Shown here: in pieces, positions 1-10,900 of the stretch
Numbering within the stretch: position 1 is the first letter of the stretch
Layout: the number at the start of each line of letters is the position of its first letter
From: Prosapia bicincta
Lineage: Eukaryota > Arthropoda > Insecta > Hemiptera > Cercopidae
Direction of reading: 5' to 3'
Assembly: GCA_036971475.1 (NCBI GenBank)
Contig: JBAIZL010000005.1
Location: 251,005,823 to 251,069,822 of the forward strand
Length of the DNA stretch: 64,000 bases
Program-made: the position numbers and the translations under genes
The notes under the pieces: generated by a model
The model's database searches: none
The model's input: the letters and a program-made list of their open reading frames with translations, nothing else
Told to the model about the DNA's origin: nothing

Positions 1-1383
1 CTGAAATAAGTAAGTAGTAATAAGTTAGTATTATTACTTTACTATAAGTATTCCTTAATAGTAGTAGTTATTAGTATTCCTAGTAATATAATACTAAAAA
101 AGTAATAACTAATACTTAAATATGGAAGTAGTAATAAGTTAGTATTATTACTTTACTATAAGTATTCCTTAATAGTAGTAGTTATTAGTATTCCTAGTAA
201 TAAAATACTAAAATTGTAACAACTAATACCTAAATAAGTAAGTAGTAATAAGTTAGTATTATTACTTTACTATAAGTATTCTTTAATAGTAGTAGTTATT
301 AGTATTCCTAGTAATAAAATACTAAAATAGTAACAACTAATACCTAAATAAGTAAGTAGTAATAAGTTAGTATTATTACTTTACTATATGTATTCCTTAA
401 TAGTAGTAGTTATTAGTATTCCTAGCAATGAAATACTAAAATAGTAACGACTAATACTTAAATAAGTAAGTAGTATTAAGTTAGTATTATTACTTTACTA
501 TAAATATTCCTTAATAGTAGTAGGTATTAGTAATCCGAGTAATAAAATACTAAAATAGTAATAACTAATACTTAAATAAGTAAGTAGTAATAAGCTAGTA
601 TTATTACTTTACTATAAGTATTCCTTAATAGTAGTAGTTATTAGTATTCCTAGTAATAAAATACTAAAATAGTAACAACTAATACCTAAATAAGTAAGTA
701 GTAATAGGTTAGTATTATTACTTTACTATAAGTATTCCTTAATGGTAGTAGTTATTAGTATTATTAGTAATAAAATACTAAAATAGTAATAACTAATACC
801 TAAATAAGTAAGTAGTAATAAGTTAGTATTATTACTTTACTATAAGTATTCCTTAATAGTAGTAGTTATTAGTATTCCTAGTAATAAAATACTAAAATAG
901 TAACAACTAATACTTAAATAAGTAAGTAGTAATAAGTTAGTATTATTACTTTACTATAAGTATTCCTTAATAGTTGTACGTATTAGTATTCCTAGTAATA
1001 AAATACTAAAATAGTAACAACTAATACCTAAATAAGTAAGTAGTAATAAGTTAGTATTATTACTTTGCTATAAGTATTCCTTAATAGTAGTAGATATTAG
1101 TATTCCTAGTAATAAAATACTAAAATAGTAACAACTAATACCTAAATAAGTAAGTAGTAATAAGTTAGTATTATTACTTTACTATAAGTATTCCTTAATA
1201 GTAGTAGTTATTAGTATTCCTAGTAATAAAATACTAAAATAGTAATAACTAATACCTAAATAAGTAAGTTGTAATAAGTTAGTATTATTACTTTACTATA
1301 AGTATTCCTTAATAGTGGTAGTTATTAGTATTCCTAGTATTAAAATACTAAAATTGTAATAACTAATACCTAAATAAGTAAGT

Positions 1384-1406
1384 AGTAATAAGTTAGTATT
1401 ATTACT
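1384..1406. repeat. Dyad 1 of the monomer: 8-bp arms, 7-nt loop
   Basis: AGTAATAA (unit positions 3-10) is the perfect reverse complement of TTATTACT (18-25), separated by GTTAGTA. It is shown here in the reference unit and is retained in most units. The AAGAAG variant (19 units) and the TTATGAC variant each disrupt one arm. Whether it extrudes as a hairpin or is a protein-binding palindrome cannot be told from sequence. Confidence 0.8.
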
Positions 1407-1408
1407 TT

Positions 1409-1430
1409 ACTATAAGTATTCCTTAATAGT
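1409..1430. repeat. Dyad 2 of the monomer: imperfect, one-base bulge
   Basis: ACTATAAG (unit positions 28-35) pairs with CTTAATAGT (41-49) around a TATTC loop, with one unpaired A in the right arm. It is weaker than dyads 1 and 3. It immediately follows dyad 1, so more than half of the unit lies in or between inverted repeats. Confidence 0.6.
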
Positions 1431-1438
1431 AGTAGTTA

Positions 1439-1465
1439 TTAGTATTCCTAGTAATAAAATACTAA
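1439..1465. repeat. Dyad 3 of the monomer: 8-bp arms, 11-nt loop
   Basis: TTAGTATT (unit positions 58-65) is the perfect reverse complement of AATACTAA (77-84), with an 11-nt loop between. The left-arm sequence also occurs at 12-19, inside dyad 1, so alternative pairings within and between units are possible. The 8-bp insertion allele duplicates the right-arm region, giving the left arm two possible partners. Confidence 0.75.
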
Positions 1466-2828
1466 AATAGTAACAACTAATACCTAAATAAGTAAGTAGT
1501 AATAAGTTAGTATTATTACTTTACTATAAGTATTCCTTAATAGTAGTAGTTATTAGTATGCCTAGTAATAAAATACTAAAATAGTAATAACTAATACTTA
1601 AATAAGTAAGTAGTAATAAGTTAGTATTATTACTTTACTATAGGTATTCCTTAATAGTAGTGGTTATTAGTATTCCTAGTTAAAAAATACTAAAATAGTA
1701 ACAACTAATACTGAAATAAGTAAGTAGTAATAAGTTAGTATTATTACTTTACTATAAGTATTCCTTAATAGTAGTAGTTATTAGTATTCCTAGTAATATA
1801 ATACTAGAATAGTAATAACTAATACTTAAATATGGAAGTAGTAATAATTTAGTATTATTACTTTACTATAAGTATTCCTTAATAGTAGTAGTTATTAGTA
1901 TTCCTAGTATTAAATACTAAAATAGTAACAACTAATACTTAAATAAGTAAGTAGTAATAAGTTAGTATTATTACTTTACTATAAGTATTCCTTAATAGTA
2001 GTAGTTATTAGTATTCCTAGCAATGAAATACTAAAATAGTAACGACTAATACCTAAATAAGTAAGTAGTAATAAGTTAGTATTATTACTTTACTATAAGT
2101 ATTCCTTAATAGTAGTAGTTATTAGTATTCCTAGTAATAAAATACTAAAATAGTAACAACTAATACCTAAATAAGTAAGTAGTAATAAGTTAGTATTATT
2201 ACTTTACTATAAGTATTCCTTAATAGTAGTAGTTATTAGTATTCCTAGTAATAAAATACTAAAATAGTAACAACTAATACCTAAATAAGTAAGTAGTAAT
2301 AAGTTAGTATTATTACTTTACTATAGGTATTTCTTAATAGTAGTGGTTATTAGTATTCCTAGTTAAAAAAATACTAAAATAGTAACAACTAATACTGAAA
2401 TAAGTAAGTAGTAATAAGTTAGTATTATTACTTTACTATAAGTATTCCTTAATAGTAGTAGTTATTAGTATGCCTAGTAATATAATACTAGAATAGTAAT
2501 AACTAATACTTAAATAAGTAAGTAGTAATAAGTTAGTATTATTACTTTACTATAGGTATTCCTTAAAAGTAGTAGTTATTAGTATTCCTAGCAATGAAAT
2601 ACTAAAATAGTAACGACTAATACCTAAATAAGTAAGTAGTAATACGTTAGTATTATTACTTTACTATAAGTATTCCTTCATAGTAGTAGTTATTAGTATT
2701 CCTAGTAATAAAATACTAAAATAGTAACAACTAATACTTAAATAAGTAAGTAGTAATAAGTTAGTATTATTATTTTACTATAAGTATTCCTTTATAGTAG
2801 TAGTTATTAGTATTCCCAGTAATAAAAT

Positions 2829-2844
2829 ACTAAAATACTAAAAT
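2829..2844 (+). repeat. 8-bp insertion allele (tandem ACTAAAAT), first of 25
   Basis: The unit segment ACTAAAAT (positions 80-87) is duplicated in tandem here. The same allele starts at 2829, 4205, 6265, 8325, 8561, 11534, 17356, 19188, 21020, 22852, 25597, 29368, 31656, 33374, 37144, 39204, 41949, 45720, 47895, 50069, 51331, 54873, 57047, 58309 and 62877. At 8325, 8561, 22852 and 39204 the first copy reads TTTAAAAT; at 19188 the second copy reads CACTAAAAT after AAAA. Almost all lie in cassette B beside ATTCCCAGTAAT. The allele is the only common length variant and lets cassette B be traced by register alone. Confidence 0.9.
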
Positions 2845-3280
2845 AGTAATAACTAATACTTAAATAAGTAGATAGTAATAAGTTAGTATTATTACTTTAC
2901 TATAAGTATTCCTTAATAGTAGTAGTTATTAGTATTCCTAGTAATAAAATACTAAAATAGTAATAACTAATACCTAAATAAGTAAGTAGTAATAAGTTAG
3001 TATTATTACTTTACTATAAGTATTCCTTAATAGTAGTAGTTATTAGTATTCCTAGTTATAAAATACTTAAATAGTAATAACTAATACTTAAATAAGTAAG
3101 TAGTAATAAGTTAGTATTATTACTTTACTATAAGTATTCCTTAATAGTAGTAGTTATTAGTATTCCTAGTAATAAAATACTAAAATAGTAACAACTAATA
3201 CCTAAATAAGTAAGTAGTAATAAGTTAGTATTATTACTTTACTATAAGTATTCCTTAATAGTAGTAGTTATTAGTATTCC

Positions 3281-3955
3281 TAGTAATGTAATACTAAAAT
3301 AGTAATAACTAATACTTAAATATTGAAGTAGTAATAAGTTAGTATTATTACTTTACTATAAGTATTCCTAAATAGTAGTAGTTATTAGTATTCCTAGTAA
3401 TAAAATACTAAAATAGTAACAACTAATACCTAACTATTGAAGTAGTAATAAGTTAGTATTATTACTTTACTATAAGTATTCCTTAATAGTAGTAGCTATT
3501 AGTATTCCTAGTAATAAAATACTAAAATAGTAACAACTAATACCTAAATAAGTAAGTAGTAATAAGTTAGTATTATTACTTTACTATAAGTATTCCTTAA
3601 TAGTAGTAGTTATTAGTATGCCTAGCAATGAAATACTAAAATAGTAACGACTAATACCTAAATAAGTAAGTAGTAATAAGTTAGTATTATTACTTTACTA
3701 TAAGTATTCCTTAATAGTAGTAGTTATTAGTATTCCTCTGAATAAAATACTAAAATAGTAACAACTAATACCTAAATAAGTAAGTAGTAATAAGTTAGTA
3801 TTATGACTTTACTATAAGTATTCCTTAATAGTAGTACTTATTAGTATTCCTAGTAATAAAATACTAAAATAGTAATAACTAATACTTAAATAAGTAAGTA
3901 GTAATAAGTTAGTATTATTACTTTACTATAGGTATTCCTTAAAAGTAGTAGTTAT
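3281..3955 (+). repeat. Higher-order cassette A (first of 13 complete copies)
   Basis: Seven consecutive units carry a fixed series of diagnostic variants: (1) AGTAATGTAATAC with AATATTGAAG; (2) TTCCTAAATAG with CTAACTATTG; (3) AGTAGCTATT; (4) TATGCCTAGCAATG with AACGAC; (5) TTCCTCTGAA; (6) TTATGACTTT; (7) ATAGGTATTCCTTAAAAG. Complete copies begin at 3281, 4999, 12100, 15862, 26391, 30162, 35650, 42743, 48575, 52353, 55553, 59331 and 61383. In all 13 the distance from the start of the marker in (1) to GGTATT in (7) is exactly 650 bp. Truncated copies (units 1-3 only) start near 14,267, 18,150 and 19,982. A sister version with AGTATCCCTT in unit 3 follows unit 2 near 10,900-11,050, 25,000-25,100, 28,770-28,870, 41,350-41,450, 45,110-45,230, 47,290-47,400 and 54,270-54,370. 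Confidence 0.85.
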
Positions 3956-3958
3956 TAG

Positions 3959-4900
3959 TATTCCTAGCAATGAAATACTAAAATAGTAACGACTAATACC
4001 TAAATAAGTAAGTAGTAATAAGTTAGTATTATTACTTTACTATAAGTATTCCTTCATAGTAGTAGTTATTAGTATTCCTAGTAATAAAATACTAAAATAG
4101 TAACAACTAATACTTAAATAAGTAAGTAGTAATAAGTTAGTATTATTATTTTACTATAAGTATTCCTTTATAGTAGTAGTTATTAGTATTCCCAGTAATA
4201 AAATACTAAAATACTAAAATAGTAATAACTAATACTTAAATAAGTAGATAGTAATAAGTTAGTATTATTACTTTACTATAAGTGATCCTTAATAGTAGTA
4301 GTTATTAGTATTCCTAGTAATAAAATACTAAAATAGTAATAACTAATACCTAAATAAGTAAGTAGTAATAAGTTAGTATTATTACTTTACTATAAGTATT
4401 CCTTAATAGTAGTAGTTATTAGTATTCCTAGTTATAAAATACTTAAATAGTAATAACTAATACTTAAATAAGTAAGTAGTAAGAAGTTAGTATTATTACT
4501 TTACTATAAGTATTCCTTAATAGTAGTAGTTATTAGTATTCCTAGTAATAAAATACTAAAATAGTAACAACTAATACCTAAATAAGTAAGTAGTAATAAG
4601 TTAGTATTATTACTTTACTATAAGTATTCCTTAATAGTAATAGTTATTAGTATTCCTAGTAATAAAATACTAAAATAGTAATAACTAATACCTAAATAAG
4701 TAAGTAGTAATAAGTTAGTATTATTACTTTACTATAAGTATTCCTTAATAGTGGTAGTTATTAGTATTCCTAGTAATAAAATACTGAAATAGTAATAACT
4801 AATACTTAAATAAGGAAGTAGTAATAAGTTAGTATTATTACTTTACTATAAGTATTCCATAATAGTAGTAGTTATTAGTATTCCTAGTAATAAAATACTA
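3959..4900 (+). repeat. Higher-order cassette B (first full copy; 19 anchored copies)
   Basis: This is the second fixed series of variant units: GCAATGAAAT with AACGAC; then TTCCTTCATAG; then TTATTATTTTAC with ATTCCCAGTAAT and usually the 8-bp insertion; then AAGTAGATAG; then CTAGTTATAAAATAC; then GTAGTAAGAAG; then TTAATAGTAATAG; then AATAGTGGTAG with ATAAGGAAG. The AAGAAG anchor occurs at 4481, 6541, 11810, 13520, 15116, 17632, 19464, 21296, 25873, 29644, 31932, 33650, 37420, 42225, 50345, 51607, 57323, 58585 and 63153. Most distances between anchors are whole multiples of 114 plus 8, one 8-bp allele per cassette. Several copies are internally shortened; the copies near 53,460 and 60,440 have lost the AAGAAG unit. 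Confidence 0.8.
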
Positions 4901-7900
4901 AAATAGTAACAACTAATACCTAAATAAGTAAGTAGTAATAAGTTAGTATTATTACTTTACTATAAGTATTCCTTAATAGTAGTAGTTATTAGTATTCCTA
5001 GTAATGTAATACTAAAATAGTAATAACTAAGACTTAAATATTGAAGTAGTAATAAGTTAGTATTATTACTTTACTATAAGTATTCCTAAATAGTAGTAGT
5101 TATTAGTATTCCTAGTAATAAAATACTAAAATAGTAACAACTAATACCTAACTATTGAAGTAGTAATAAGTTAGTATTATTACTTTACTATAAGTATTCC
5201 TTAATAGTAGTAGCTATTAGTATTCCTAGTAATAAAATACTAAAATAGTAACAACTAATACCTAAATAAGTAAGTAGTAATAAGTTAGTATTATTACTTT
5301 ACTATAAGTATTCCTTAATAGTAGTAGTTATTAGTATGCCTAGCAATGAAATACTAAAATAGTAACGACTAATACCTAAATAAGTAAGTAGTAATAAGTT
5401 AGTATTATTACTTTACTATAAGTATTCCTTAATAGTAGTAGTTATTAGTATTCCTCTGAATAAAATACTAAAATAGTAACAACTAATACCTAAATAAGTA
5501 AGTAGTAATAAGTTAGTATTATGACTTTACTATAAGTATTCCTTAATAGTAGTAGTTATTAGTATTCCTAGTAATAAAATACTAAAATAGTAATAACTAA
5601 TACTTAAATAAGTAAGTAGTAATAAGTTAGTATTATTACTTTACTATAGGTATTCCTTAAAAGTAGTAGTTATTAGTATTCCTAGTTATAAAATACTAAA
5701 ATAGTAACAACTAATACTTAAATATGGAAGTAGTAATAAGTTAGTATTATTACTTTACTATAAGTATTCCTTAATAGTAGTAGTTATTAGTATTCCTAGT
5801 AATAAAATACTAAAATAGTAACAACTAATACCTAAATAAGTAAGTAGTAATAAGTTAGTATTATTACTTTACTATAAGTATTCCTTAATAGTAGTAGTTA
5901 TTAGTATTCCTAGTAATAAAATACTAAAATAGTAACAACTAATACCTAAATAAGTAATTAGTAATAAGTTAGTATTATTACTTTACTATAAGTATTCCTT
6001 AATAGTAGTAGTTATTAGTATTCCTAGCAATGAAATACTAAAATAGTAACGAATAATACCTAAATAAGTAAGTAGTAATAAGTTAGTATTATTACTTTAC
6101 TATAAGTATTCCTTCATAGTAGTAGTTATTAGTATTCCTAGTAATAAAATACTAAAATAGTAACAACTAATACTTAAATAAGTAAGTAGTAATAAGTTAG
6201 TATTATTATTTTACTATAAGTATTCCTTAATAGTAGTAGTTATTAGTATTCCTAGTAATAAAATACTAAAATACTAAAATAGTAATAACTAATACTTAAA
6301 TAAGTAGATAGTAATAAGTTAGTATTATTACTTTACTATAAGTATTCCTTAATAGTAGTAGTTATTAGTATTCCTAGTAATAAAATACTAAAATAGTAAT
6401 AACTAATACCTAAATAAGTAAGTAGTAATAAGTTAGTATTATTACTTTACTATAAGTATTCCTTAATAGTAGTAGTTATTAGTATTCCTAGTTATAAAAT
6501 ACTAAAATAGTAATAACTAATACTTAAATAAGTAAGTAGTAAGAAGTTAGTATTATTACTTTACTATAAGTATTCCTTAATAGTAGTAGTTATTAGTATT
6601 CCTAGTAATAAAATACTAAAATAGTAACAACTAATACCTAAATAAGTAAGTAGTAATAAGTTAGTATTATTACTTTACTATAAGTATTCCTTAATAGTAA
6701 TAGTTATTAGTATTCCTAGTAATAAAATACTAAAATAGTAATAACTAATACCTAAATAAGTAAGTAGTAATAAGTTAGTATTATTACTTTACTATAAGTA
6801 TTCCTTAATAGTGGTAGTTATTAGTATTCCTAGTAATAAAATACTAAAATAGTAATAACTAATACTTAAATAAGGAAGTAGTAATAAGTTAGTATTATTA
6901 CTTTACTATAAGTATTCCTTAATAGTGGTAGTTATTAGTATTCCTAGTAATAAAATACTAAAATAGTAATAACTAATACTTAAATAAGGAAGTAGTAATA
7001 AGTTAGTATTATTACTTTACTATAAGTATTCCTTAATAGTAGTAGTTATTAGTATTCCTAGTAGTAAAATACTAAAATAGTAATAAATAATACCTAAATA
7101 AGTAAGTAGTAATAAGTTAGTAATATTACTTTACTATAAGTATTCCTTAATAGTGGTAGTTATTAGTATTCCTAGTAATGAAATACTAAAATAGTAACAA
7201 GTAATACCTAAATAAGTAGGTAGTAATAGGTTAGTATTATTACTTTACTATAAATATTCCTTAATAGTAGTAGTTATTAGTATTCCTAGTAATAAAATAC
7301 TAAAATAGTAATAACTAATACCTAAATAAGTAAGTAGTAATAAGTTAGTATTATTACTTTCCTATAAGTATTCCTTAATAGTAGTAGTTATTAGTATTCC
7401 TAGTAATAAAATACTAAAATAGTAACAACTAATACCTAAATAAGTAAGTAGTAATAAGTTAGTATTATTACTTTACTATAAGTATTCCTTAATAGTAGTA
7501 GTTATTAGTATTCGTAGTAATAAAATACTAATATAGTAACAACTAATACTTGAATAAGTAGGTAGTAATAAGTTAGTATTATTACTTTACTATAAGTATT
7601 CCTTAATAGTAGTAGTTATTAGTATTCCTAGCAATGAAATACTAAAATAGTAACAACTAATACCTAAATAAGTAAGTAGTAATAAGTTAGTATTATTACT
7701 TTACTATAAGTATTCCTTAATAGTAGTAGTTATTAGTATTCGTAGCAATAAAATACTAATATAGTAACAACTAATACTTGAATAAGTAGGTAGTAATAAG
7801 TTAGTATTATTACTTTACTATAAGTATTCCTTAATAGTAGTAGTTATTAGTATTCCTAGCAATGAAATACTAAAATAGTAACGACTAATACCTAAATAAG

Positions 7901-10900
7901 TAAGTAGTAATAAGTTAGTATTATTACTTTACTATAAGTATTCCTTAATAGTAGTAGTTACTAGTATTCCTAGTAATATAATACTAAACTAGTAATAACT
8001 AATACTTAAATATGGAAGTAGTAATAAGTTAGTATTATTACTTTACTATAAGTATTCCTTAATAGTAGTAGTTATTAGTATTCCTAGTAATAAAATACTA
8101 AAATTGTAACAACTAATACCTAAATAAGTAAGTAGTAATAAGTTAGTATTATTACTTTACTATAAGTATTCCTTAATAGTAGTAGTTATTAGTATTCCTA
8201 GTAATAAAATACTAAAATATTAACAACTAATACCTAAATAAGTAAGTAGTAATAAGTTAGTATTATTATTTTAATATAAGTATTCCTTAATAGTAGTAGT
8301 TATTAGTAGTCCTAGTAATAAAATTTTAAAATACTAAAATAGTAATAACTAATACTTAAATAAGTAGGTAGTAATAAGTTAGTATTATTACTTTACTATA
8401 AGTATTCCTTAATAGTAGTAGTTATTAGTATTCCTAGTAATAAAATACTAAAATATTAACAACTAATACCTAAATAAGTAAGTAGTAATAAGTTAGTATT
8501 ATTATTTTAATATAAGTATTCCTTAATAGTAGTAGTTATTAGTAGTCCTAGTAATAAAATTTTAAAATACTAAAATAGTAATAACTAATACTTAAATAAG
8601 TAGGTAGTAATAAGTTAGTATTATTACTTTACTATAAGTATTCCTTAATAGTAGTAGTTATTAGTATTCCTAGTAATAAAATACTAAAATAGTAACAACT
8701 AATACCTAAATAAGTAAGTAGTAATAAGTTAGTATTATTACTTTACTATAAGTATTCCTTAATAGTAGTAGTTATTAGTATTCCTAGTAATAAAATACTA
8801 AAATAGTAACAAATAATACCTAAATAAGTAAGTAGTAATAAGTTAGTATTATTACTTTACTATAAGTATTCCTTAATAGTAGTAGTTATTAGTATTCTTA
8901 GTAATAAAATACTAAAATAGTAACAACTAATACCTAAATAAGTCAGTAGTAATAAGTTAGTATTATTACTTTACTATAAGTATTCCTTAATAGTAGTAGT
9001 TATTAGTATTCCTAGTAATAAAATACTAAAATAGTAACAACTAATACCTAAATAAGTAAGTAGTAATAAGTTAGTATTATGACTTTACTATAAGTATTCC
9101 TTAATAGTAGTAGTTATTAGTATTCCTAGTATTAAAATACTAAAATAGTAATAACTAATACTTAAATAAGTAAGTAGTAATAAGTTAGTATTATTACTTT
9201 ACTATAGGTATTCCTTAATGGTAGTGGTTATTAGTATTCCTAGTTAAAAAATACTAAAATAGTAACAACTAATACTGAAATAAGTAAGTAGTAATAAGTT
9301 AGTATTATTACTTTACTATAAGTATTCCTTAATAGTAGTAGTTATTAGTATTCCTAGTAATATAATACTAGAATAGTAATAACTAATACTTAAATATGGA
9401 AGTAGTAATAAGTTAGTATTATTACTTTACTATAAGTATTCCTTAATAGTAGTAGTTATTAGTATTCCTAGTAATAAAATACTGAAATAGTAACAACTAA
9501 TACTTAAATAAGTAAGTAGTAATAAGTTAGTATTATTACTTTACTATAAGTATTCCTTAATAGTAGTAGTTATTAGTATTCCTAGCAATGAAATACTAAA
9601 ATAGTAACGACTAATACCTAAATAAGTAAGTAGTAATAAGTTAGTATTATTACTTTACTATAAGTATTCCTTAATAGTAGTAGTTATTAGTATTCCTAGT
9701 AATATAATACTAAAATAGTAATAACTAATACTTAAATATGGAAGTAGTAATAAGTTAGTATTATTACTTTACTATAAGTATTCCTTAACAGTAGTAGTTA
9801 TTAGTATTCCTAGTAATAAAATACTAAAATAGTAACAACTAATAAATAAATAAGTAAGTAGTAATAAGTTAGTATTATTACTTTACTATAAGTATTCCTT
9901 AATAGTAGTAGTTATTAGTATTCCTAGTAATAAAATACTAAAATAGTAACAACTAATACCTAAATAAGTAAGTAGTAATAAGTTAGTATTATGACTTTAC
10001 TATAAGTATTCCTTAATAGTAGTAGTTATTAGTATTCCTAGTAATAAAATACTAAAATAGTAATAACTAATACTTAAATAAGTAAGTAGTAATAAGTTAG
10101 TATTATTACTTTACTATAGGTATTTCTTAATAGTAGTGGTTATTAGTATTCCTAGTTAAAAAAATACTAAAATAGTAACAACTAATACTGAAATAAGTAA
10201 GTAGTAATAAGTTAGTATTATTACTTTACTATAAGTATTCCTTAATAGTAGTAGTTATTAGTATGCCTAGTAATATAATACTAGAATAGTAATAACTAAT
10301 ACTTAAATATGGAAGTAGTAATAAGTTAGTATTATTACTTTACTATAAGTATTCCTTAATAGTAGTAGTTATTAGTATTCCTGGTAATAAAATACTAATA
10401 TAGTAACAACTAATACTTGAATAAGTAAGTAGTAATAAGTTAGTATTATTACTTTACTATAAGTATTCCTTAATAGTAGTAGTTATTAGTATTCCTAGCA
10501 ATGAGATACTAAAATAGTAACGACTAATACCTAAATAAGTAAGTAGTAATAAGTTAGTATTATTACTTTACTATAAGTATTCCTTAATAGTAGTAGTTAT
10601 TAGTATTCCTAGTAATATAATACTAAAATAGTAATAACTAATACTTAAATATGGAAGTAGTAATAAGTTAGTATTATTACTTTACTATAAGTATTCCTTA
10701 ATAGTAGTAGTTATTATTATTCCTAGTAATAAAATACTAAAATAGTAACAACTAATACCTAAATAAGTAAGTAGTAATAAGTTAGTATTATTACTTTACT
10801 ATAAGTATTCCTTAATAGTAGTAGTTATTAGTATTCCTAGTAATGTAATACTAAAATAGTAATAACTAATACTTAAATATTGAAGTAGTAATAAGTTAGT

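Larger units (their letters stand above)
1382..1495 (+). repeat. Reference monomer (exact consensus unit)
   Basis: This unit matches the majority base at every position and can serve as the reference, numbered 1-114 from the G of GTAGTAATAAG. All 12 G residues lie in the trinucleotide AGT. The 9-mer AGTATTCCT occurs twice, at unit positions 34-42 and 60-68. TTAGTATT occurs twice, at 12-19 and 58-65. TAGTAATAA occurs twice, at 2-10 and 68-76. These internal direct repeats suggest the unit grew from shorter AGT/AAT-rich sequence. The consensus has no CpG, GG or GA dinucleotide. A TATAAGTA motif (30-37) and an AATAAA motif (72-77) occur in each consensus unit, but in DNA this AT-rich they may be chance. 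The commonest alternatives are TAATAACT for TAACAACT near 90-97 and TACTTAAA for TACCTAAA near 100-107. Confidence 0.95.
1..2500 (+). repeat. Left segment: monomeric, relatively diverged part of the array
   Basis: The 114-bp register is regular here, but many units carry private changes not seen again in the window. Examples are GTAATCCGAGT near 529-540, TTGTACGTATT near 973-983, TTTGCTATA near 1065 and a 1-bp deletion in AGTATTAAATAC near 1907. The marker units of the two later cassettes (GTAATGTAAT, AAGAAG, CTCTGA, 8-bp insertion) are absent, although GCAATGAAAT units with ACGAC are already present. This looks like an older or less recently amplified part of the array, possibly nearer an edge. 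That reading is an inference from where the mutations lie. Confidence 0.6.

Noticed and set aside
1456..1470. Yeast-type replication origin core on the minus strand (ATTTTAGTATTTTAT region)
   Set aside because: It resembles the ARS consensus WTTTAYRTTTW only with an extra base and a wrong base at the Y position. In sequence this AT-rich such near-matches are expected by chance.
1382..1495. CENP-B box
   Set aside because: The known box has a TTCG...CGGG core. The consensus unit has no CpG and no GG, and nothing close to the motif was seen in the variants.
8251..8590. Possible transposon footprint around the TTTAAAAT units
   Set aside because: The unusual bases fit within the normal register plus the common 8-bp allele, and the segment is a two-unit local duplication. 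There are no terminal inverted repeats or target-site duplications.
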